A stretch of DNA of 64,000 nucleotides from Aestuariivirga sp. (GTDB taxonomy: Bacteria > Pseudomonadota > Alphaproteobacteria > Rhizobiales > Aestuariivirgaceae): the NCBI GenBank assembly GCA_030680855.1, contig JAUXUN010000025.1:1-64000 (forward strand), given 5' to 3'. The notes beneath the pieces were generated by a model. It did no database searches and had not been told where the DNA came from. It was given only the letters and a program-made list of their open reading frames with translations. Position 1 is the stretch's first letter; the number at the start of each line of letters is the position of its first letter. Of the stretch, positions 25,771 through 34,310 are shown piece by piece. A program made the position numbers and the translations under genes.

Positions 25771-27329
25771 GAGGCAGCCTCCGTGGCAAATACCTGGGCC
25801 GCTCCGGCCTTCGTTGAAGTCGGCAAGTTGTGAGCGCTGGCGATGAGATTGTGCTCGGTGAGAGCGGCACCTTCAAGGGTGCGGACAACCGCACCATTGT
25901 AAAACACCAGCACACGGTCGCAGCAGCCGATCAATTCGTCGTAGTCGGTGGAATAGAACAGGATGGCAGCGCCACCTTCGGCCAAACGCCGCAACAGTTC
26001 ATAGAGTTCCTGTTTGGTGCCGACATCGATGCCCCGGGTCGGATCGTTGAGGAGGATGATGCGCGGTTTGGTCATCAGCCATTTCGCTATCACCACCTTC
26101 TGCTGGTTGCCGCCGGAGAGCGAGGCAACGGGCCCGTCGATGTCGCCGACGCGGATATTGAGGAGCTTGATCATGTCATCGATGGCAACAGCTTCGGCCT
26201 TGCGGTCAACGATGCCGAAGCGGCTGAAGCCCTCAATCGAGGCAAATGAGAGATTGTCGCGGACCGACATCGGCAGCATCAAGCCCTCATTCTTGCGATC
26301 CTCGGGGATCAGCGCCATGCCAATTTCCTCCGACTTGGCGCGCCCGGGATTGGACATCTTTACGGCCTTGCCGTTGATTTCGATTGTTCCAGTCACGCCG
26401 ATCAGCGTTCCAAACAGGGCCAGCAGGAGCTGGCGCTGGCCCTGGCCATCGAGGCCGCCGAGGCCCACAACTTCACCGGCCTTGAGGTCAAGATTGATGT
26501 CGTTCAACTGGCCTGCCCAGGACAGGCCCTTAAGGCTCAGCATGGATGGCCCGCCGCTTTTCTTTTCCGGCAGCGGCGGGAATACGCTGCTGTATTCGCG
26601 GCCAATCATCATCTCGACGATGGCATCATCGCTCTTGGTGCCGGCGGCGAACGTTTCGACGTAGCGCCCGTTGCGGAAAACCGTGCAATCATCGGCAAGC
26701 TCGGCGATCTCGTGCATGCGGTGAGAAATATAGATGATCGCCATGCCATCGGCCTTGAGCTGCTTCAGCATCCTGAAGACCTTGGTTACGTCCGCCGCGG
26801 TCAGTGCCGACGTTGCTTCGTCAAGAATGAGAATTTTCGGGGTGCGGGCAAGGGCCTTGGCGATCTCAACCATCTGGCGCCGCGACAGCGGAAGATCGCC
26901 AACCGGCGCCAAGGGGTGAATGTCCTCGCCGCCGACCCTGGCCAACGCCTCTTCGGCAAGGCGGCGCTGGGCCCCCTGGTCAATCAGGCCGAAGCGCATG
27001 GGCGGACGGGTGATGGCGATGTTGTCGGCAACCGAAAGGTCGGGAAGAAGCGAAAGCTCCTGGAAAATGCAGGCGATGCCCGCCGCATTTGCCGCCGCAG
27101 GGCTGTTGAATGATATGGGTTGTCCATCAAGGGTTATTTGACCCGAATCCGGCTGAACAACGCCTGCGAGAATCTTGATGAGCGTGGATTTGCCTGCCCC
27201 GTTTTCGCCGAGAAGCGCGTGGATCTTGCCCCGATCACACTCAAACCTGACGTCTTCGAGCGCCCGCACGCCGCCATAGCGCTTGGTAATCGCCTCCATG
27301 CGCAGCAGGGGCGCTGTCCCAACAGTCAT
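25767..27329 (-). CDS. Sugar ABC transporter ATP-binding protein, two-domain
   Basis: RbsA/XylG-like ATPase of 520 residues with two nucleotide-binding domains. The first has Walker [13 protein letters not shown] (about 38) and the degenerate signature LPLSRRQMVEIAKAL with Walker B LILDEAT. The second has SLSGGNQQKVVIAKWL (about 403) and LLNDPTRGID. A strong GGAGGGAGG ribosome binding site precedes the ATG by about 8 nt. It lies 76 bp after the binding-protein gene, with a hairpin between. Confidence 0.93.
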   Translation of the reverse strand: MTVGTAPLLRMEAITKRYGGVRALEDVRFECDRGKIHALLGENGAGKSTLIKILAGVVQPDSGQITLDGQPISFNSPAAANAAGIACIFQELSLLPDLSVADNIAITRPPMRFGLIDQGAQRRLAEEALARVGGEDIHPLAPVGDLPLSRRQMVEIAKALARTPKILILDEATSALTAADVTKVFRMLKQLKADGMAIIYISHRMHEIAELADDCTVFRNGRYVETFAAGTKSDDAIVEMMIGREYSSVFPPLPEKKSGGPSMLSLKGLSWAGQLNDINLDLKAGEVVGLGGLDGQGQRQLLLALFGTLIGVTGTIEINGKAVKMSNPGRAKSEEIGMALIPEDRKNEGLMLPMSVRDNLSFASIEGFSRFGIVDRKAEAVAIDDMIKLLNIRVGDIDGPVASLSGGNQQKVVIAKWLMTKPRIILLNDPTRGIDVGTKQELYELLRRLAEGGAAILFYSTDYDELIGCCDRVLVFYNGAVVRTLEGAALTEHNLIASAHNLPTSTKAGAAQVFATEAAS

Positions 27330-27354
27330 TTTTCCTGCCTCCCTCCAAGGAAAT

Positions 27355-27389
27355 GGGCACTACGGGCTATATTATCTCTCGTAGCGCCC
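27355..27389 (-). terminator. Hairpin between binding-protein gene and ATPase gene
   Basis: GGGC-A-CTACG at 27355-27364 pairs with CGTAG-C-GCCC at 27380-27389 with one mismatch and a 15-nt loop. There is no strong T-run, so it is more likely an mRNA-stabilising or partial attenuating hairpin that keeps the binding protein in excess over the rest of the transporter. Confidence 0.5.
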
Positions 27390-27405
27390 AATTTGTCATG
27401 ACTGT

Positions 27406-28539
27406 TTAGTTGTTGTCACCACTCTGGGCTGCGATTTCCTCGGCGGTAAAGCCGATATTGCAGGCCTCGAAGTTGTTGCCGGCGAAGAAGCTTGCTGCCA
27501 GAGCCGGGAAAACATCCACGCCTTCCTTGAACTTCGAGTAGGAGATCGAAGTCGGCAGGGCAATGACCTGCGGGATCTTTTCACCCTTCAACGCAGCAAT
27601 CGCGGTCTTGATCGTCACCGACGACTGTGCGGGGCCGGTACCACCGGACGAGCACTTCAGGTCTTTTTCGTTACAGATCATGCGGAAGCCATTCTCGGTT
27701 TCACCCGACATCGGCACGACGAACTTGCCAGCGTCGAGCATGGCGGTCGCTGAACCATGGGAGCCACCCTGCACGTAGATGCCATCGAAGTTGCCACCTG
27801 CCGCAATAGCATCGGCGGTAACTTTTTGTGCATCACCCGGAGCCCAGTTGCCAACTACTTCGACGACGTCGAACTTGCGGCCGGACTTGGCAAGCGCCTC
27901 ATGGAAGCCCTCATGACGGGCCGCATCGACTGGCTGACCAGCCGGGCCACGCACTTCAAGCAACTTGGCCGGATCGGCGCTGACTTCTTTCAGCAGAAAG
28001 TCGGCGGCGAGAACCCCCAGCCCCTTCTGATCGACGTTGATCTGAATGTTCATGGGGTCGTCGATGACATTGTCGAACGAGAGCAGGACTACGCCCGCCT
28101 CGTTGGCTTTCTTCACGACGCCACCGAAGGCCGCCGTATTGTTGGCGTTGACGATGACGGCATCGAAGCCCTGGTCAATGAAGTTGTTGACCGCTGCGAT
28201 CTGGGCGGCAATGTCCTCGCCAACCGAGATAACCTTGAACTCCTTGATGTCCTCCTTGACGCCCGGCTGATCGGCGTAAGCCTTGGCAACGCGGATCATC
28301 TGCACGCGCCAGTCGTTGGCGATGAAGCCGTTGGCAAGCGCAATGCGATATGGCCCCTTCTTGGCGGGCCACTGGAAATACTTGGTGTCGGCGGAGCCCG
28401 GCTTGAAGCAATCCGGATCAGCGCCCGGCCCCGCAACAATTTCAGGGCCCGCTGCCTGTGCCATGGTTGAGAACGCAAATGCTGCTGCCAATATGGCGCC
28501 AATACTTGCAAAACGGCGTAGTTGTGATGTTGGTTTCAT
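27406..28539 (-). CDS. Sugar ABC transporter substrate-binding protein
   Basis: Periplasmic binding protein of 377 residues, of the LacI-fold (ribose/xylose-binding) group. The signal peptide is clear: RRFASIGAILAAAFAFSTMAQA with cleavage near residue 29. The mature protein opens with an extra cysteine-containing segment (DPDCFKPGSADTKYFQW) before the first lobe, and has further cysteines near residues 288 and 295 and near the C-terminus. It is the first gene of the five-gene sugar operon, diverging from the LacI-type regulator. Confidence 0.9.
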   Translation of the reverse strand: MKPTSQLRRFASIGAILAAAFAFSTMAQAAGPEIVAGPGADPDCFKPGSADTKYFQWPAKKGPYRIALANGFIANDWRVQMIRVAKAYADQPGVKEDIKEFKVISVGEDIAAQIAAVNNFIDQGFDAVIVNANNTAAFGGVVKKANEAGVVLLSFDNVIDDPMNIQINVDQKGLGVLAADFLLKEVSADPAKLLEVRGPAGQPVDAARHEGFHEALAKSGRKFDVVEVVGNWAPGDAQKVTADAIAAGGNFDGIYVQGGSHGSATAMLDAGKFVVPMSGETENGFRMICNEKDLKCSSGGTGPAQSSVTIKTAIAALKGEKIPQVIALPTSISYSKFKEGVDVFPALAASFFAGNNFEACNIGFTAEEIAAQSGDNN

Positions 28540-28655
28540 TTAATTTTCTCCCATTGGTGTTGCACTGCCTCATCTTCAGGACAGAAATTCACTAGATTTT
28601 CTGCCGTCAGCGGACGTGTTATTTTTATTTAAACCAAGCATTTTTTCGATACTTG

Positions 28656-28700
28656 ATGACAGGAACATATTGTATGATGATTGCGCTGTCAATTGTTCCG
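28656..28700. promoter_or_regulatory. Possible operator region of the LacI-type regulator
   Basis: In the 190 bp between the divergent binding-protein and lacI-type genes, TGACAG (28657-28662) is matched by CTGTCA (28686-28691), and GGAACA (28662-28667) by TGTTCC (28694-28699). The arms interleave and the spacing is wider than a classical LacI operator, so this is a weak candidate. Confidence 0.3.
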
Positions 28701-28729
28701 GTAGGCGTTTGCGTGAAAAAAGAAGCCAC

Positions 28730-29758
28730 ATGACCTTGCCGAAAAACAAATCCCGCCGCGTTACCCTTGATGACGTGGCCACACGCGCCAGGGTGAGCGC
28801 GGTAACGGCTTCGCGGGTGCTGCGCAAGCCAGAGATGGTTTCCGCCGATCTCCGGGCACGGGTGGACAGCGCGGTGCGCGAGCTTGCCTATGTTCCCAAT
28901 CAGCTCGCAAGCGCGCTTGCCTCGTCACATACGGGACGTATCGGGGTTATTGTCCCCTCCCTCACCAATGGGGTGTTCGGCGACTACCTGCGGGCCCTGC
29001 ATGACGTTTTCATTCCGGCGGGATTCCAGGTGCTGGTTCTCAATTCGCACTATCTGCCGGGGCGCGAGGAAAAAGCGATTGCCACCATGCTCGGGCAATT
29101 TCCGGAAGCGATAATCCTCGCGGGAATTGGCCAGACGACGCAGGCACGCAAATCATTGCAGCAGGCAGGCGTCCCCGTGGTGCAAACCATGGAGATGACG
29201 GACGATCCCATAGATATCAATGTTGGCCTGTCACAGGTTGGAGCCGGTTATGCGGCGGCGCGCCACCTGTTTGATCTCGATCACATCCACGTCGGGCAAA
29301 TTTCAGCACCGCATGATTCACGGTCGCGCAAACGCGTCGAAGGATACATGCAGGCGGTAGGTGAATTTAACGCGGTTCCCATGGTGATCTCGGCCGATCA
29401 GCCCTCGAGCGTTCCCCTCGGCGGCCAGATGCTGATAGAATTGATGTCACGCTGGCCAAAGGTTACCGCAGTCTTTTGCGGCAATGACAATCTGGCATTG
29501 GGCGCGCTTTTCGAATGCCAGCGGCGCCGGATCCGCGTACCCGACGACCTATCAATCATTGGCTTCAATGATCTTGAAGTCTCGGCCTGCGCCTATCCTT
29601 CAATTAGTTCCATTGCCACGCCGCGATATGAAATGGCGCAGCGTGCAGCCGAAATCATTCTGGAGATTATCCGCGGCACGGGTACCAGACCGAAACAGCG
29701 CCAGATTGATTTGGGTTTCCGGCTGATTGCCCGTGACAGCACAGGCAGAGCAGGCTGA
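28730..29758 (+). CDS. LacI family transcriptional regulator
   Basis: A 342-residue repressor with the LacI helix-turn-helix near the N-terminus (VTLDDVATRARVSAVTASRVLR, in two stretches around residues 10-31), the hinge helix with NQLASALAS, and a periplasmic-binding-fold sensor domain. It is closest in style to GntR-type gluconate repressors. The frame extends upstream to 28616; ATG 28730 with AGAAG before it gives the normal start. It diverges from the sugar importer operon, which it presumably controls. Confidence 0.88.
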   Translation: MTLPKNKSRRVTLDDVATRARVSAVTASRVLRKPEMVSADLRARVDSAVRELAYVPNQLASALASSHTGRIGVIVPSLTNGVFGDYLRALHDVFIPAGFQVLVLNSHYLPGREEKAIATMLGQFPEAIILAGIGQTTQARKSLQQAGVPVVQTMEMTDDPIDINVGLSQVGAGYAAARHLFDLDHIHVGQISAPHDSRSRKRVEGYMQAVGEFNAVPMVISADQPSSVPLGGQMLIELMSRWPKVTAVFCGNDNLALGALFECQRRRIRVPDDLSIIGFNDLEVSACAYPSISSIATPRYEMAQRAAEIILEIIRGTGTRPKQRQIDLGFRLIARDSTGRAG

Positions 29759-29772
29759 ACCCCAGGTTCAGC
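29754..29772. terminator. Hairpin spanning two convergent stop codons
   Basis: GCTGAACC and GGTTCAGC form perfect 8-bp arms around CCA. The hairpin overlaps the stop codons of both the LacI gene (plus) and the ROK gene (minus). No T-run follows on either strand, so termination is plausible but not certain. Confidence 0.45.
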
Positions 29773-30973
29773 ATGGGCGTTTCGCGGTAAACCGGTCGAG
29801 AAATTCTTTTACTTTTCCGGCACTGAAAACATCATCGAGAACGAGGTGGGCAGCGCCGATCAAGGCTGAATCCGTTTTTGGCTCGGCCAATATGATTTGC
29901 AGGTCGCTGGTGGCCAGCGGAAGGCAGCGCTGATAGACGAGTTCGCGTATGCCTGAGAGGAGAAAATCCCCGCCGCGCGCCAGCATGCCGCCAACGACAA
30001 TCAGGCTCGGATTGAGGATGCTGACAACATCGGAAGCCACTTCGCCAATGGTCTGCCCGGCACGGCGCAGCAGCATGATGGCTTCGGGCTTCTGCATCTC
30101 GACAAGGGCCACCACGTCCCGGGCCGTTTCCGCCTGCAAGCCTTTTTCGGCAAGATCGCGGGCAATGGCCCAGCCGCCGGCGCGGGCCTCAACGCAGCCC
30201 AGCTTGCCACAGCGGCAAAGGGGGGCATCGGGAGAATTGAACTGAATGTGGCCAATGTCGCCAGCCGCACCCTGGGCGCCGCGGAAAATTTTTCCGCCAG
30301 CGATGATGCCGCTGCCAATGCCGGTTCCAGCCTTGATAAAAATCATGTCATCGACATCGGGGAAATTGTGGCGGTGCTCGTAGATGGTCATCAGATTCAC
30401 ATCGTTCTCGACATAAATCGGCGCGTCGTAATGCCGGCCCAGCCACGAAACGATATCAAAATCATCCCAGCCGTAGAGAACTGAGGGGCCCACGACTCTT
30501 CCGCGCTTGAAATCCACCGGGGTTGGAATGCTGAGGCTGACACCGACAAGAAAGCCATGACTGGCGCGCACCTCGGCCATGAGCCTGTCGAATTCATCCT
30601 TGATGCGCTGCAAGGTAGCCGCCGGCCCTTCCGCGATGCTGAAGGCAATCGTGCTCTGCGCCAGAATATCGGGGACGAGATTCATGGCGGCGAGATGGAT
30701 GTGGGTTTCGCCAATGTCGGCAACAAGCATGAAGCCTGCAGACCCCTTGATACCAAGGACACGGGTTGGCCTTCCGCCACTGGGCAAGGTGCGCAGCGTT
30801 TCTTCGACGAGGCCAACGCTTAGCAGCACATTGAGGCGCTGGGTTACGGTTACCCTGGACATGCCCGACGCAACAAGCAAGGCGGCGCGCGAATTGGCGG
30901 CGCCGCTAGCAATCAGCGAAAGAATTTCGCTGGCATTTGCAAGGCTAGCCTGCTCTCTCGTAGATTTTACCAT
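29768..30973 (-). CDS. ROK family transcriptional regulator (NagC/XylR type)
   Basis: A 401-residue regulator. The N-terminal winged helix (about 10-75) includes SRAALLVASGMSRVTVTQRL. The ROK sugar-binding domain has the zinc motif CRCGKLGCVEARAGG (about 257-271) and the glycine-rich GTGIGSGIIAGG loop. It lacks convincing evidence of being a kinase because it carries the DNA-binding domain. It diverges from the aldolase-like/PfkB pair across an AT-rich 280-bp region with palindromes and probably controls that pair. Confidence 0.88.
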   Translation of the reverse strand: MVKSTREQASLANASEILSLIASGAANSRAALLVASGMSRVTVTQRLNVLLSVGLVEETLRTLPSGGRPTRVLGIKGSAGFMLVADIGETHIHLAAMNLVPDILAQSTIAFSIAEGPAATLQRIKDEFDRLMAEVRASHGFLVGVSLSIPTPVDFKRGRVVGPSVLYGWDDFDIVSWLGRHYDAPIYVENDVNLMTIYEHRHNFPDVDDMIFIKAGTGIGSGIIAGGKIFRGAQGAAGDIGHIQFNSPDAPLCRCGKLGCVEARAGGWAIARDLAEKGLQAETARDVVALVEMQKPEAIMLLRRAGQTIGEVASDVVSILNPSLIVVGGMLARGGDFLLSGIRELVYQRCLPLATSDLQIILAEPKTDSALIGAAHLVLDDVFSAGKVKEFLDRFTAKRPC

Positions 30974-31055
30974 TTACCATTGCTCCCTGCCCAAAGCATA
31001 AGCTTTGCTACATAATTTCCGGAGCCACCGATTTCATTGCAGGCAAAGGAAATCA

Positions 31056-31079
31056 TATATGTCCAAAAATATACATATA
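31056..31079. promoter_or_regulatory. Imperfect AT-rich palindrome, possible ROK operator
   Basis: TATATGT (31056-31062) and ACATATA (31073-31079) form perfect 7-bp arms with a 10-bp spacer. It is in the divergent region between the ROK regulator and the aldolase-like gene. Confidence 0.4.
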
Positions 31080-31136
31080 CATCTTGCGGCGTGGAAATCT
31101 TAGAAATATAGCTCCTGTTAAGACACCGCCGGACCA

Positions 31137-31160
31137 TTTATGTAAAATAACATACATAAA
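31137..31160. promoter_or_regulatory. Palindrome TTTATGTA-N8-TACATAAA, possible ROK operator
   Basis: Perfect 8-bp arms with an 8-bp spacer, about 94 bp before the aldolase-like gene. Both this and the palindrome at 31056 carry the ATGT/ACAT core, which suggests two sites for the same regulator. The rest of the 280-bp region is AT-rich and holds no gene I can support. Confidence 0.5.
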
Positions 31161-31253
31161 AGCTAGTAGATATGATTGACTATATGCATAATATGCGCGT
31201 AACTTAGGCACTGTCTTCCCAGGCATCCCAAATCAGCAACCCACAGGCTCATA

Positions 31254-32240
31254 ATGTTCAGACTTGATCAAAAACTCTCCCGTATCCGCGCCGGCAAATA
31301 CAAGCGCAGCGATTTCATTATTGCCGACGCCAAGGACGGCGACATGGGGCCGAGCATTCCCGGCTGCGGGCCGAAACGGAACAAGGATGGCAGTTCGACG
31401 CGCTTTGTGACCCGGCCGGAATTTCTGGCCAACATCAGCGCAATCGTCAAACAGGACATCGTCGATATCATGCTGCTCTCGGCTTCCAATCTGGAGGCCC
31501 TGGCCGACAAGGGGGTTTTCAAGAAAAGTGCGGTCAAACCCGCCATCCGCGCCAATGATACGACGGACATCTGGGTGGTGCGGGGTGCGGGTTATTCCAA
31601 GCAGCCGAGCCGCCCTTTCCGCAGCGCTTCGCTTTCGCGCGTGAAAAAGAATACAGACCTCGGGCTTTACTCAATCACCTTTAACAATGATCTCGCCCAG
31701 GATTACAATTCGCTTGAACATTTCAGCGCCTTCCGCGAGGACGCAGCGCGCCACAAGTTCAAATATTTCCTGGAAGTGTTCAATCCGAATGTTGATTGCC
31801 GCATCGATCCGGCAATGGTGCCCCACTACATCAATGACTGTATTGTGCGCTGCTTGGCCGGCGTGACCAAGGCGGACCGGCCGCAATTCCTGAAGATCGC
31901 CTATAACGGCCCGAAAGCCTTGGAAGAGCTGGCTTCCTTCGATCCCAGCATTACGGTGGGTGTGCTCGGCGGCGGCGCCGGCACCACGCGCGACTGTTTC
32001 GAGCTTTTGAACCAGGCTGAAAAATACGGCGCACGGGTTGCCCTTTTCGGACGCAAGATCAATCTGGCGGAAGACCCGCTAGCCATGGTTTCCTTCATGC
32101 GGGAAGTGGCGAGCGGCAACATTCAGCCGCTTGAAGCAGTGAAGGCCTATCATGGCAGCCTGCAAAAGAGCGGCCTCACAGCAATCCGCGCCCTCGCGGT
32201 CGACAGCGAGATCACTGAAAAGGTCCTCAAGGCGGGCTGA
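31254..32240 (+). CDS. Beta/alpha-barrel protein, aldolase-like
   Basis: A 328-residue protein whose second half has the look of a class I aldolase (DeoC/LacD/FbaB-type) barrel. QFLKIAYNGPKAL (about 212) has a lysine at the end of a strand where a Schiff base would form, and VGVLGGGAGTT (about 237) and VALFGRKINLAEDP (about 261) resemble phosphate-binding strands. The first 100 residues are unfamiliar. It is 2 bp before a PfkB kinase gene, which suggests that the kinase phosphorylates a sugar or sugar acid and this protein cleaves it. The family is uncertain and no reaction is proven. Confidence 0.6.
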   Translation: MFRLDQKLSRIRAGKYKRSDFIIADAKDGDMGPSIPGCGPKRNKDGSSTRFVTRPEFLANISAIVKQDIVDIMLLSASNLEALADKGVFKKSAVKPAIRANDTTDIWVVRGAGYSKQPSRPFRSASLSRVKKNTDLGLYSITFNNDLAQDYNSLEHFSAFREDAARHKFKYFLEVFNPNVDCRIDPAMVPHYINDCIVRCLAGVTKADRPQFLKIAYNGPKALEELASFDPSITVGVLGGGAGTTRDCFELLNQAEKYGARVALFGRKINLAEDPLAMVSFMREVASGNIQPLEAVKAYHGSLQKSGLTAIRALAVDSEITEKVLKAG

Positions 32241-32242
32241 TC

Positions 32243-33268
32243 ATGATTAAAACCCAGCGCCGCGGTTTTATCACCGGCGGCACATGGTGCGTTGACAACA
32301 ACCGCATGGTGACGCACTGGCCTGACGAAGACGGCATTGCAGAATTCATTGAGGAAGAACGCCATGGCGGCGGCTCAGGCTGTAATTTTGCGCTGAACAT
32401 CAAACGGCTTGATTCCGCCATGCCGGTGGAAACGATTGCCGTTGTCGGCGACGATGAGGGGGGGCGCTTCCTGCGCTCGCTTGCAGAAGGGGCGGGCATC
32501 GGTTGCGAGCAAATGCACGTCACGTCAGACGCTTCCACCCAGTGGACCGATGCTTTCATTTCAAGAGCTTCAGGCCGCCGCACCCATATCTTCAACGCCG
32601 GGGCTGCCGTTGCGTTGACGCCGGATCATTTTGATTTCAGTTCGACGACGGCGCGCTATCTCCATCTTGGCCTGCCTGGCGTTCACAAACAGATGGATGC
32701 CCCATGGCACAGTGATGTCAACGGCTGGGTTACGGTGCTCAAACGGGCGCGGGCCGCCGGCCTCAAGACAAATCTTGAACTTGCCAGCATCAAGCCTGAA
32801 CGCCTGGCGGAACTGGTTCGCCCCTGTCTGCCACACCTTGACCTCATCATTGTGAATGACAGCGAAATCGGCGCCCTCTCGGGCATCGACACCCTGCCCG
32901 GCGGCGTGACGGATATTGCGGCCTGCCAGCGCGCGGCGCGGCATGTGCTGGAAAATGGCGCCATGGATATTGTCGTGGTGCATTGCCCGGTCATCGCCAT
33001 TGCGGTTACCCGCGATGGCAAGGTTTTCACCAAGCCATCGACGCAAATACCGCGCGAGCTTGTCGCCGGGGCCAATGGCGCGGGCGATGCCTTTGCAGCG
33101 GGCATGCTCTATGGCGTTCACGAAGGGTGGAGCGTCGACGATGCGCTCACCCTTGCGCATGCATCGGCGGCCGCCTCGTTGCGCAGTCTTTCCACCACGG
33201 GCGCGGTGGAGCCGTGGCGCAAATGCCTTGAACTTGCGAATGAATGGGGCTGGCGGAAAGCCAACTAA
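32243..33268 (+). CDS. PfkB family carbohydrate kinase
   Basis: Cytoplasmic ATP-dependent sugar kinase of 341 residues. The C-terminal signature GANGAGDAFAAGM (about 276-288) carries the anion hole and the catalytic aspartate; the N-terminal GGGSGCNFALNIKRL block (about 43) is the substrate lid region. It follows the aldolase-like gene by 2 bp and ends 46 bp before the convergent ureohydrolase gene. Sugar specificity cannot be read. Confidence 0.88.
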   Translation: MIKTQRRGFITGGTWCVDNNRMVTHWPDEDGIAEFIEEERHGGGSGCNFALNIKRLDSAMPVETIAVVGDDEGGRFLRSLAEGAGIGCEQMHVTSDASTQWTDAFISRASGRRTHIFNAGAAVALTPDHFDFSSTTARYLHLGLPGVHKQMDAPWHSDVNGWVTVLKRARAAGLKTNLELASIKPERLAELVRPCLPHLDLIIVNDSEIGALSGIDTLPGGVTDIAACQRAARHVLENGAMDIVVVHCPVIAIAVTRDGKVFTKPSTQIPRELVAGANGAGDAFAAGMLYGVHEGWSVDDALTLAHASAAASLRSLSTTGAVEPWRKCLELANEWGWRKAN

Positions 33269-33314
33269 ACTTTAGCAATATCAGCTATTTGCTGGAACTT
33301 GATAAAGCGTTTCA

Positions 33315-34271
33315 TCAAGACCGCCGTTTCACACCGGGCAGAACGCAAAGCATTTCAAACAGGAGATTGGCTGCGGTAAGCGCGGTGTTGCCCGAAGGGT
33401 CATAGGGTGGCGAGACTTCAACGAGATCGCCGCCCACCAGGTTCAGCCCCCAGCAACCGCGGATGATTTCCAGAGCCTGAACCGTGGTGAGGCCGCCGAT
33501 TTCCGGGGTGCCGGTTCCGGGCGCGAAGGCAGGATCAAGGCTGTCAATGTCGAAGCTCAGGTAGACGGGGCCGGAGCCCATCTGCTTGCGCACTTCTTCC
33601 ATGAGCGGGGTGAGCGATTTGTGCCAGCACTCTTCGGCCTGCACGACACGGAAGCCCTGCTGGCGCGGCCAGTCGAAATCGTCGGCCGCATAACCCGTGC
33701 CGCGCAGGCCAATCTGGATGCAGCGCTTGGTATCGAGCAGCCCGTCTTCAACGGCGCGGCGGAACGGCGTTCCGTGGGCTATGGGCTCGCCGAACATGGC
33801 CTCGTTGATATCCGCGTGGGCATCCACATGGATGAGGCCGACGGGGCCATGCTTCTTGGCGATGGCGCGGAGGATGGGATAGGCAATGGTGTGGTCACCG
33901 CCCAGCGTCAGTGGCTTGCAGCCTTCGCTCAAGATTGCGTTATAGGCATTGGTGATGATGTCCATGCACTTGGGCAGATTGAAAGTGTCAATCGCCACAT
34001 CGCCGATATCGGCCACCATGAGGCTGTCATAGGGTGCGGCGCGGGTTGCCATGTTGTAGGGGCGGATCAAACAGGACTCAGCCCTGATCTGTCGCGGCCC
34101 ATGACGTGTTCCGGCGCGGTTTGATGCCCCGATGTCGAGCGGGATGCCGACAAAGCAAGCATCCAGTCCCTTGGCCGTGGGTTGCGCTGGCAGGCGCATC
34201 ATGGTGGCGGGGCCACCGAAGCGCGGCATTTCATTGCCGCCCAGGGGTTGATTGAATTTCCGGCTTGTCAT
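33315..34271 (-). CDS. Agmatinase / guanidino-acid ureohydrolase family
   Basis: Manganese ureohydrolase of 318 residues. Metal-binding motifs are GGDHTIAYP (about 124), DAHADINE (about 150) and SFDIDSLDPAFAPGTGTPE (about 237-255), all intact. Members remove urea from agmatine, guanidinobutyrate, guanidinopropionate and similar compounds. The extended N-terminus (residues 1-40) with MPRFGGPATMMRLP resembles guanidinobutyrase/proclavaminate amidinohydrolase-like enzymes. It is 39 bp downstream of the MocR-type regulator gene in the same direction and may be cotranscribed with it. Confidence 0.9.
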   Translation of the reverse strand: MTSRKFNQPLGGNEMPRFGGPATMMRLPAQPTAKGLDACFVGIPLDIGASNRAGTRHGPRQIRAESCLIRPYNMATRAAPYDSLMVADIGDVAIDTFNLPKCMDIITNAYNAILSEGCKPLTLGGDHTIAYPILRAIAKKHGPVGLIHVDAHADINEAMFGEPIAHGTPFRRAVEDGLLDTKRCIQIGLRGTGYAADDFDWPRQQGFRVVQAEECWHKSLTPLMEEVRKQMGSGPVYLSFDIDSLDPAFAPGTGTPEIGGLTTVQALEIIRGCWGLNLVGGDLVEVSPPYDPSGNTALTAANLLFEMLCVLPGVKRRS

Positions 34272-34310
34272 GACTGCCTTTCCTTGAACATAGCGATGAG
34301 TTCCTTAACC

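Noticed and set aside
33298-33319. CTTGAT/ATCAAG hairpin between the PfkB kinase and ureohydrolase genes
   Set aside because: The arms are only 6 bp, there is no T-run and it overlaps the ureohydrolase stop; too weak to call a terminator.
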